A stretch of 5,254 bases of DNA from contig CAYUYH010000188.1 of assembly GCA_964449175.1 (NCBI GenBank), positions 1 to 5,254 on the forward strand, written 5' to 3'. Origin of the DNA: CAYUYH01 sp964449175 (GTDB lineage: Bacteria; Planctomycetota; Phycisphaerae; SM23-33). How positions within the stretch are numbered: the stretch's first letter is position 1; each line of letters opens with the position of its first letter. Of this stretch, positions 1 through 5,254 are shown one piece after another. A program made the position numbers and the translations under genes. A model generated the notes under the pieces. That model did not search any database, was not told the DNA's origin, and saw nothing but the letters and a program-made list of their open reading frames with translations.

Positions 1-75
1 CTCTTGGCCCACTGAACGCCTAAGCTGCAAACAGGCGGGGCACGATCATTCCGCGTCTGTGCATTGTCACGGCAT

Positions 76-934
76 CTACTGGGCGGCGCGGCGTTTGAGG
101 ACGGCTGGGATGGCGCTGACGACGAACCACGCCGTCGCGCACAGCACGATGGTGGCCCCGGTGGCCGTGCGGGCCCATCTCTGGGCGGAGATGAGCAGCC
201 CCGCGACGGCCGACGTGACGGCTACCAGCATCGCCCACCAGAACATCCCCCTGGCCGAGCGCGCGAAGTTCCGCGCGGCAGCGGCTGGGACTATCAGCAT
301 CGCCGTCACCAGCAGCACGCCCACCACCCACAGTGCGAAGACGACCACCAGCGACAGCATCGCGGCGAAGACGAACTGATATACCCGCACACGGACGCGG
401 TGGGCCGAGGCGAGCGGCTGGCTGAGCCCGACGTACAGCAGGCGGTTGTAGCCGACGATCTGGAAGGCCAGCAGCGCCGCGGCCAGGCCGGCCAGCAGCT
501 TCAGGTCCCTGCCGTCGATCCAGAGGATGCTGCCGTAGAACAGCCGCTGGGCGTCGCGGGCGAGGGCGGGGTTGCGGCTGACGACGGCTAGGCCGAACGC
601 CACCGATGCCGAGAAGAACACCCCTATGATCGCGTCGACCGACAGGCCGCTCCGCCGGCCCAGCGCGACGATGCCCAGGCCGACCAGCACCGCATAGCCG
701 GCCGTGGCCAGTCGCTGGTCGGCGCCGAGGATCAGCCCAAGGGCAACGCCCGCGAAGGCGGAGTGGCTGATCGCGTCGGAGAAGAACGACATGCGGAAAT
801 TCACCACCTGCACGCCCATGGCCGCACACATCGGCGCGAGCATCAGCAGCGCCAGCAGCGCCCGCTGCATGAAGGCCGACCGCAGGCACTCCAGCGGGCC
901 TACGCGGCAGACCAGATCGAGTATCGCGTTGGGG

Positions 935-942
<8 letters not shown>
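76..942 (-). CDS. znuB: Metal (zinc-type) ABC transporter permease, ABC-3 family
   Basis: This is the inner-membrane channel subunit of a high-affinity divalent metal importer, probably for Zn(II). It works as a dimer with the ATPase encoded just upstream and receives metal from the periplasmic binding protein. The 288 residues suit the ABC-3 family. Hydrophobic segments lie roughly at residues 28-48, 62-95 (two), 103-122, 148-165, 189-219 (long, probably two), 234-252 and 262-281. Two family motifs are clear: SDAISHSAFAGVALG at 55-69 and GVLLVTAMLIVPAAAARN at 208-225. The ATG at 940-942 lies inside the end of the ATPase gene (8-nt overlap) and has a GAGGG 8 nt upstream, so translational coupling is likely. 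It is the last gene of the operon. The family call is secure; the metal is inferred from the binding protein and the neighbouring regulator. Confidence 0.93.
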
Positions 943-1726
<784 letters not shown>

Positions 1727-1809
1727 ATGACCAGGTGCAGCGCCCATCAATGATGCGCCGGTGGCGTGGCGCCCGCCCCGCCGCCTCTCAAGGCCCGCGA
1801 CACTCGTCG

Positions 1810-1841
1810 TTGCGCGGCGGGACCGGAGCCCCGCCGCGCCA
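1810..1841 (-). other. Intercistronic RNA hairpin with UCCG tetraloop
   Basis: In the minus-strand transcript, between the binding-protein stop and the ATPase start, bases 1839-1828 (GCGCGGCGGGGC) pair with 1823-1812 (GUCCCGCCGCGC, read from 1822). This makes a 12-bp stem with one G-U pair. The loop is UCCG closed by a C-G pair, the UNCG class known for unusual stability. No U-tract follows (AACGACGAG comes next), so a classic intrinsic terminator is unlikely. By analogy with other binding-protein-first transporter operons, it may protect the upstream mRNA from 3' exonucleases and keep binding protein in excess over ATPase and permease. It could also cause partial termination. Confidence 0.6.
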
Positions 1842-1850
1842 AAGGGGCGC

Positions 1851-2882
1851 CTAGTCCTTCCCGCCGAGCGTTTCCCTGAGCGTCTTGAGATTGGCGGTCA
1901 TCGTCTTCTCATAGTAATCCAGCGGCGCGTCGGCCGGGCCTGTCGCGACAGGGTCCAGCACGCCCGTGGGGAGCCCCGTCTCCTTGGCGATTACCTCCGC
2001 CGCCTGCGAGCCATACTGCGGCTCGCTGAAGACCGCCCCCGCGCCGCTGGCGGCGATCTCGCGGATCAGCTCCAGCATCTCGGCGGCTGACGGCTCGGTC
2101 TCCGGCGCCTCGCGGACGAGCGCGACGATCTCGAGGCCGCAGTCGCGAGCGAGGTAGTCGAAGACCGCGTGCTCGGTGACGATCTTGCGATTGGCCAGCT
2201 TCTTGGCCGCCTCGCTGAACTGGTCGGCGAGCTTGTTCAGCCTGGCGGCGTAGGCCTTGGCGTTGGCGGCATAGACCCGCGCGCCGGCGGGGTCGAGCTT
2301 GCACATCGCCTCGGCGATGTTGGCGACGATCTTGGCGGCCATGCGCGGGCTTGCGAACGCGTGCGGGTTGGCCAGCAGGAACTTGCCCGCCCCGCCGCGC
2401 GGCAGCGCCTGCTCCGGCAGGTCGCTATTGGCGTACTCCTGGCCGCGATGGTAGCGTGCGCGAGTGGCCTCCACATACAGGATGTCGCGCAGGCCGGCGG
2501 CGGAGTTGATGACCTTGGCGCGGGGGTTGGCCTTCTTCAGCGCCGCGGCGAGGAAGTCCTCCATGCCCAGCCCGTTGATGATCACGGCATCGGCTGCTGC
2601 GATCGCCTGCATGTCCTGTGGCGTGATGACGTAGTCGTGCGGGCAGCCCGCCCCGGCCGGCACGAGCAGGCGCAGGTGGATGTTGTCCCGCCTCGCGGCT
2701 ACGTTGCGGGCGAACAGGTGGATGGGGAACGTGGTGCAGAGCACGTTCAGCTCGGGCCCGGCCGGCGCGGTGGCCGCCTGAGCGGTCGCCGGCTGGGTGG
2801 GCTGGGTCGTGGCCATCATTGTCGGCTCGCCCGGACCGCCGGCCAACACCAGCGCCAGGCACAGGATTGCAGGAATCGTCAT
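1851..2882 (-). CDS. znuA: Zinc-type ABC transporter substrate-binding protein (cluster A-I / cluster 9)
   Basis: This exported metal-capture protein (343 aa) feeds the permease. Residues 1-16 form a hydrophobic export signal (MTIPAILCLALVLAGG) with no basic residue at the front. It ends in LAGG where a lipobox would read LAGC, so a lipid anchor is not predicted. A Thr/Ala/Pro/Gln-rich linker follows (about 21-43), then the mature fold. Predicted metal ligands are His82 (GCPHDY), His174 (ANPHAF), His238 (TEHAVFDYLARDCGLE) and Asp310 (GVLDP). His rather than Glu at the third position favours zinc over manganese in this family. There is no His-rich loop like that of E. coli ZnuA. ATG 2882 is the only possible start before an in-frame stop; AGGGA lies 10 nt upstream. 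It is the first gene of the operon, behind a promoter overlapped by a Fur-type operator. Confidence 0.92.
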   Translation of the reverse strand: MTIPAILCLALVLAGGPGEPTMMATTQPTQPATAQAATAPAGPELNVLCTTFPIHLFARNVAARRDNIHLRLLVPAGAGCPHDYVITPQDMQAIAAADAVIINGLGMEDFLAAALKKANPRAKVINSAAGLRDILYVEATRARYHRGQEYANSDLPEQALPRGGAGKFLLANPHAFASPRMAAKIVANIAEAMCKLDPAGARVYAANAKAYAARLNKLADQFSEAAKKLANRKIVTEHAVFDYLARDCGLEIVALVREAPETEPSAAEMLELIREIAASGAGAVFSEPQYGSQAAEVIAKETGLPTGVLDPVATGPADAPLDYYEKTMTANLKTLRETLGGKD

Positions 2883-2980
2883 GGCTGTCTCGTCCCTTTC
2901 GTCTGCGCGTCGCGTTGGCCGCGGTCGGGCCGGCGTGCTGCCCTGGCCCGGAGGCCGCTACCTCGACGCGACAATGCCTG

Positions 2981-3009
2981 TTGAAAACCAGTCAGGGGCA
3001 GTGTATCCT
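2981..3009 (+). promoter_or_regulatory. Sigma70-like promoter of the Fur-family regulator gene
   Basis: TTGAAA (2981-2986, 5/6) is separated by 17 nt from TATCCT (3004-3009, 4/6). The start of transcription is expected near 3016, about 70 nt before the GTG start. The -10 shares bases 3004-3005 with the opposing importer promoter's -10. The operator dyad begins inside this -10 and extends past the start site, which fits autoregulation. Confidence 0.5.
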
Positions 3010-3028
3010 AATGATAGAGCGTTATCAA
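3000..3028 (-). promoter_or_regulatory. Sigma70-like promoter of the metal importer operon
   Basis: On the minus strand, TTGATA (3028-3023, 5/6 to TTGACA) is followed after exactly 17 nt by TACACT (3005-3000, 4/6 to TATAAT). Transcription should begin near 2993, leaving a leader of about 110 nt before the ATG at 2882. The dyad at 3008-3031 covers the -35 and most of the spacer, so a bound repressor would block RNA polymerase. This is a sequence match only. Confidence 0.6.
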
Positions 3029-3031
3029 TAG
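3008..3031. promoter_or_regulatory. Candidate Fur/Zur-type operator
   Basis: This 24-nt imperfect dyad has half-sites CTAATGATAGAG and CGTTATCAATAG; 9 of 12 positions pair. Its core is TGATA-N6-TATCA (3012-3027). TGATA/TATCA arms recall Fur boxes, and AT-rich dyads are typical of the Fur/Zur family. It sits between a metal importer and a divergent Fur-family gene, over both predicted promoters. The even-length core differs from the odd 7-1-7 Fur consensus. Binding by the adjacent regulator is inferred. Confidence 0.65.
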
Positions 3032-3032
3032 T

Positions 3033-3054
3033 ACTCGCACTGGCCAGTCGGAGT
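3033..3054. repeat. Second palindrome in the regulator leader
   Basis: A perfect 10-nt palindrome, ACTGGCCAGT (3039-3048), is flanked after 2 unpaired bases on each side by ACTC (3033-3036) and GAGT (3051-3054), giving an 18-of-22 dyad. It lies right beside the putative operator, within the expected 5' leader of the regulator mRNA. It could be an accessory protein site or a weak hairpin. Its function is unknown. Confidence 0.35.
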
Positions 3055-3072
3055 TCTAGGCCGGGCGGGAAC

Positions 3073-3076
3073 GGAG
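3073..3076 (+). promoter_or_regulatory. Ribosome binding site of the regulator gene
   Basis: GGAG stands 9 nt before the GTG at 3086. This supports the non-ATG start, which also begins the protein in the usual place for the family (MHRNTRQRQAIL). Confidence 0.6.
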
Positions 3077-3085
3077 TGCAAGACG

Positions 3086-3472
3086 GTGCATCGCAACACG
3101 CGCCAGAGGCAGGCGATACTGCAGGTGCTGCGGGAGGCACGTAACCCGCTGCTGCCCAAGGATATACTGCTTGCGGCCCGCGGGGGCTGCCCCGGGCTCG
3201 GCATCGCGACGGTCTACAGGACGCTGAAGGCGATGCTCGCCCGTGGGCAGGTCAGCCGCATCCGCATCCCCGGCGGCCCGCCCCGCAATGAGCAGGCCGC
3301 TACCGCCCACCACCACTACTTCCGCTTCCACGACTGCCGCGAGGTCTACACCATCCCCGGCTGCCTTGGCGACTTCGCCGGCCTGGTGCCCGAGGGCTTT
3401 TCCCTTGAGACCCACGAGGTCGTGCTCTACGGACGTTGCGCCGAATGCGCCCTTCCCCGCCGCCGCGCCTGA
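3086..3472 (+). CDS. Fur-family transcriptional regulator, probably Zur-like
   Basis: This is a metal-responsive DNA-binding repressor of 128 aa, divergent from a zinc-type importer. It most likely represses that importer and itself when metal is plentiful. The winged-helix domain covers about residues 1-62, with the recognition helix near ATVYRTLKAML (41-51). The metal/dimerisation domain has the His cluster HHHYF (75-79), the tail element ETHEVVLYGRC (108-118) and a C-terminal CxxC (Cys118, Cys121). The first half of the usual structural zinc site reads FHDC (81-84) instead of CxxC: Phe81 stands where a Cys is expected, while Cys84 is kept. An extra Cys93 (IPGC) lies close by. The GTG start is supported by GGAG at 3073. 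The Fur family is certain; zinc specificity is inferred from the neighbours. Fur and Mur remain possible. Confidence 0.9.
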   Translation: MHRNTRQRQAILQVLREARNPLLPKDILLAARGGCPGLGIATVYRTLKAMLARGQVSRIRIPGGPPRNEQAATAHHHYFRFHDCREVYTIPGCLGDFAGLVPEGFSLETHEVVLYGRCAECALPRRRA

Positions 3473-3554
3473 GAAGCCCGCGACCCGCCCGATGAGGTCC
3501 CTAAGATGTTCCAGAGATGGGCGTTTGACAAAGCACGGCGAGCGCAAAGGCGGG

Positions 3555-3563
3555 TGCGATAAT
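3555..3563 (+). promoter_or_regulatory. Possible extended -10 promoter for the lipoprotein gene
   Basis: TGCGATAAT matches the extended -10 form TG-N-TATAAT with 5 of 6 hexamer bases. A consensus TTGACA occurs at 3525-3530, but the 27-nt gap is too long for a normal sigma70 promoter, so any activity would rest on the extended -10. Transcription would start near 3570, upstream of the preferred ATG at 3655. Confidence 0.3.
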
Positions 3564-3584
3564 GGCCGACAAGTGTAGTAGGCT

Positions 3585-3599
3585 CCCGATGCGATCGGG
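3585..3599 (+). other. Small inverted repeat in the lipoprotein gene leader
   Basis: CCCGAT (3585-3590) and ATCGGG (3594-3599) are perfect inverted arms around GCG. A possible U-G pair extends the stem by one. No T-run follows on either strand, so it is not a clear terminator of the regulator gene. It may be a leader hairpin or chance in GC-rich DNA. Confidence 0.35.
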
Positions 3600-3654
3600 G
3601 CTTGCGGGCCCGGCGGCGCGGGGCTCTCGTCGCGACCCGGGAATGGGACATGTC

Positions 3655-4419
3655 ATGAGGCCGATGTGGCGAGGCGCAATCGCGGCTGTGGTGGTCCTGG
3701 CCTTGGCTGGTTGCAGCCGGCCCGAGTCGCAGGACAGCCGGCAGGAGATGCAGTTATCGCACCTGGGCCCTGCTCGCGGCGTCGTGCTCGCGGCGATCGA
3801 CGCGTTGGGCGGCCAGGCCAACTGGCAGCAGGCCGGTGCGATCCACGCGAAGGCCACCGTCACGGTCGTCGATCCCGACGGCCGGGCTGAGATCTCCTTC
3901 CAGCGGCAGGAGATCGACGTGTCGGCCGGACGCCTGTCAGCCGTGGCCGACGCCGGCAGCGGGCAGTGGCGGGCCGTCGTCAACACGCGCGGCGACCTGC
4001 TGTGGGGCACGCGCCGACTTCCGCGAGGCGAGCCGCGCACGCATCTGATCGCCGAGTCGCTGGCGATGCTGCTTCGCCGCGTCCAGGGACCATTTGCGCT
4101 TGTGACCGGGCAGGTCACGTGCACCTCCGTCACGCCGGCGCGCCTGGAAGGCCGCCGGGTGCTCCGCGTTGCCGTCGACGCGCCGAAGACCGGCGAGACG
4201 GCCTATTATTTCGATGAGGGAACCGGGCTGCTGGCCTACGTAACCGCCGGCTCGGAGCGGCCGGGCGACGACGGGACCGTCACCATGTATCGCTACGCCG
4301 CCGTGAACGGAGGAGCGACCTTCCCCGTGACCGTCCGCGTAGTAAGGACCGGCAAGTACGTGCTGCTGGGCAGCGAGGCCGTACTCGAGGCCGAGTTCAG
4401 CAGCGTTAGGTTCGACTGA
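3655..4419 (+). CDS. Predicted lipoprotein of unknown function, possibly LolA-like fold
   Basis: I do not recognise a named family. From ATG 3655 the protein has 254 residues, starting MRPMWRGAIAAVVVLALAGC. This is a classic lipoprotein signal: Arg2 and Arg6, a hydrophobic core and the lipobox LAGC with Cys20. It should therefore be lipid-anchored on the periplasmic side. The mature part alternates short beta-like stretches (HAKATVTVVDPDGRAEISF, AYYFDEGTGLLAYV, FPVTVRVVRTGKYVLL, AEFSSVRF). This pattern, with an early ALGG and a late YYFDEGTGLL segment, recalls LolA/LolB-like or outer-membrane sorting folds, but that is a weak fold guess. The frame opens earlier at ATG 3562, but that start would bury the signal behind 31 residues and lies inside a possible -10. 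GGGA stands 6 nt before ATG 3655. It has no visible link to metal uptake. Confidence 0.75.
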   Translation: MRPMWRGAIAAVVVLALAGCSRPESQDSRQEMQLSHLGPARGVVLAAIDALGGQANWQQAGAIHAKATVTVVDPDGRAEISFQRQEIDVSAGRLSAVADAGSGQWRAVVNTRGDLLWGTRRLPRGEPRTHLIAESLAMLLRRVQGPFALVTGQVTCTSVTPARLEGRRVLRVAVDAPKTGETAYYFDEGTGLLAYVTAGSERPGDDGTVTMYRYAAVNGGATFPVTVRVVRTGKYVLLGSEAVLEAEFSSVRFD

Positions 4420-4423
4420 CGCG

Positions 4424-4451
4424 ATTTGCCTAGCCGGGCAATTTGCCCTAG
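4424..4451 (+). repeat. Direct repeat and palindrome in front of the UVR-motif gene
   Basis: ATTTGCCTAG (4424-4433) recurs as ATTTGCCCTAG (4441-4451), start to start 17 nt. Between and within them is the perfect inverted repeat GGGCAA-T-TTGCCC (4436-4448). These lie over the predicted promoter, so a regulator site is possible. No candidate regulator is visible. Confidence 0.4.
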
Positions 4452-4454
4452 ACT
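4426..4454 (+). promoter_or_regulatory. Possible promoter of the UVR-motif gene
   Basis: TTGCCT (4426-4431, 4/6) and TAGACT (4449-4454, 4/6) are spaced by 17 nt. Only 9 nt separate the -10 from the ATG at 4464 and no Shine-Dalgarno is present. A transcript from here would be leaderless or nearly so. Confidence 0.4.
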
Positions 4455-4463
4455 CCCGCGAAC

Positions 4464-5237
4464 ATGAGCCTCGACATCGGCGACATACTGAAGGATTGGC
4501 CACACGAGCCGGGGCAACTGACCGTCCGCAAGATCCGCGGCGCCGACGGCAAGGACAAGATCCAGCTCCGCCTGGACCTCGGCCTGCTCCAGATGGAGGT
4601 CTCCGGCCGACCCGACGGCCAGCGCCCCCACGGCTGCGAGAGCCTGCTGGAATATCACCAGAACAGGCTGCGGCGATACAAGCAGCAGCACGGCGACAAC
4701 GACGACGGCTTCAAGCTCAGCTCCAAGGCCTGCGAGCTGCTGCGGGCCGAGGGAATGATGTACTACCATCGATACGTCGCGGAGTTCGTGCTGGAGGACT
4801 TCGACGCCGTCGAGCGCGACACGACCCGCAACCTGCGGCTGATGGACCTCCTTGCCGCGTACGCCGCCGACAGCAGCGATCGGTATGTGATGGAGCAGCA
4901 TCGCCCGTACGTGCTGATGATGCGGGCGCGGGCGCGCTGCCAGCGCGAGCTGGCCGCTGAGCGACCGCGCGAGGCGCTCAAGGCCGCACAGGACGGGCTG
5001 CGAGAGATCGAGGAGTTCTACAAGGGGATGCAGCAGGAGCAGGCCATCCCGGAGTCAGCCGAGTTGGCCATCCTGAACGCGCTGACCAAGGAGGTCCGAG
5101 CCAAGCTGCCCGTCGACCCGATGACCAAACTGACGCGCGCCCTGGCCAAGGCCGTCGAGGAAGAGCGATACGAAGACGCTGCCGAACTCCGCGACCGCAT
5201 GAAGAAACTCTCCGCCCGGCGGCGAAAGGCGACTTGA
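4464..5237 (+). CDS. UVR (UvrB/UvrC) motif-containing protein of unknown function
   Basis: This is a 257-aa soluble protein without signal or membrane segments. The C-terminus (about 221-252, LTRALAKAVEEERYEDAAELRDRMKKL) is a good UVR motif, the helical hairpin through which UvrB meets UvrC and which also occurs in ClpC and McsA. No helicase, nuclease or zinc-finger part is present, so it is not UvrB, UvrC or McsA. Residues 1-65 form a separate N-terminal block with RKIRGADGKDKIQLRLDL and QMEVSGRPDGQRPHG, which I recall as typical of planctomycete proteins of unknown function. The middle (about 84-190) is helical, with two TPR-like pairs around DFDAVERDTTRNL and RPREALKAAQDGL. ATG 4464 has no Shine-Dalgarno. 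A scaffold or adaptor role is a guess; the UVR motif itself is secure. Confidence 0.85.
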   Translation: MSLDIGDILKDWPHEPGQLTVRKIRGADGKDKIQLRLDLGLLQMEVSGRPDGQRPHGCESLLEYHQNRLRRYKQQHGDNDDGFKLSSKACELLRAEGMMYYHRYVAEFVLEDFDAVERDTTRNLRLMDLLAAYAADSSDRYVMEQHRPYVLMMRARARCQRELAAERPREALKAAQDGLREIEEFYKGMQQEQAIPESAELAILNALTKEVRAKLPVDPMTKLTRALAKAVEEERYEDAAELRDRMKKLSARRRKAT

Positions 5238-5254
5238 TCAGCTGCCCGCTGGCC

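Noticed and set aside
1..75. Terminator or partial gene downstream of the permease gene
   Set aside because: Only a 4-bp GCCT/AGGC pairing is seen, with no T-run, and no frame looks coding.
1810..1841. Intrinsic terminator between binding-protein and ATPase genes
   Set aside because: The stem is strong but no U-tract follows on the transcript strand, and the operon continues.
2920..2960. Hairpin in the importer leader (CGGGCC/GGCCCG with outer GCGG/CCGC) as a riboswitch or attenuator
   Set aside because: The arms are short, the loop is 13 nt and such pairings arise easily at this GC content. No known riboswitch core is visible.
2169..2984. Long open frames on the plus strand across the binding-protein gene and the divergent region
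   Set aside because: They are low-complexity shadows of the minus-strand gene; the latter shows a full family match with metal ligands.
3056..3547. Open frame of 163 codons antisense to the regulator gene
   Set aside because: It mirrors the regulator's codon pattern in GC-rich DNA and has no recognisable domain.
3525..3563. TTGACA (3525-3530) with GATAAT (3558-3563) as a standard sigma70 promoter
   Set aside because: The 27-nt spacer is far too long. Only the extended -10 reading is kept, at low confidence.
3562..3654. Longer N-terminus for the lipoprotein from ATG 3562
   Set aside because: It would place 31 polar residues before a textbook lipoprotein signal, and the ATG lies in a possible -10 element.

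Overview
This high-GC window carries a complete zinc/manganese-type ABC importer operon (znuA-znuC-znuB order, minus strand). Divergent from it is a Fur-family regulator gene (plus strand), followed by two more plus-strand genes: a predicted lipoprotein and a UVR-motif protein. The organism is most likely a planctomycete (Planctomycetota, possibly a Phycisphaerae-like lineage). That rests mainly on recalled resemblance of the last protein (N-terminal KIQLRLDLGLLQMEVSGRPDG block plus C-terminal UVR motif) and of the regulator (IPGC...ETHEVVLYGRC tail) to planctomycete families, so it is an inference and not proof.

Layout. Positions 1-75 lie downstream of the permease gene and show no gene or convincing terminator. 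Positions 76-942 (permease), 935-1726 (ATPase) and 1851-2882 (solute-binding protein) form the minus-strand operon, transcribed binding protein, then ATPase, then permease. The ATPase and permease genes overlap by 8 nt. The 124-nt gap between the binding protein and the ATPase holds a 12-bp GC hairpin capped by a UNCG-type tetraloop. The divergent region 2883-3085 has two sigma70-like promoters with 17-nt spacers and overlapping cores, plus a 24-nt imperfect dyad (3008-3031) that lies over both. The regulator gene (3086-3472) starts at GTG behind a clear GGAG. Positions 3473-3654 are non-coding and hold a candidate extended -10 and a small leader hairpin. The lipoprotein gene follows (3655-4419), then a 44-nt gap with a promoter-like TTGCCT-N17-TAGACT and repeats, then the UVR-motif gene (4464-5237). 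The last 17 bases show nothing.

How the genes work together. The binding protein should capture Zn(II) in the periplasm; its four predicted ligands read His-His-His-Asp, the pattern of zinc-type cluster A-I proteins. It would deliver the metal to the permease, driven by the ATPase. The divergent Fur-family protein is best read as a Zur-like repressor acting on the shared operator, controlling both the importer and itself. The two genes beyond the regulator have their own possible promoters and no visible link to metal transport.

No wholly new system is evident. The points most worth a second look are the overlapping, probably mutually exclusive promoters with a shared operator; the loss of one Cys of the regulator's first CxxC; the UNCG-capped hairpin inside the operon; and the possibly leaderless UVR-motif gene.
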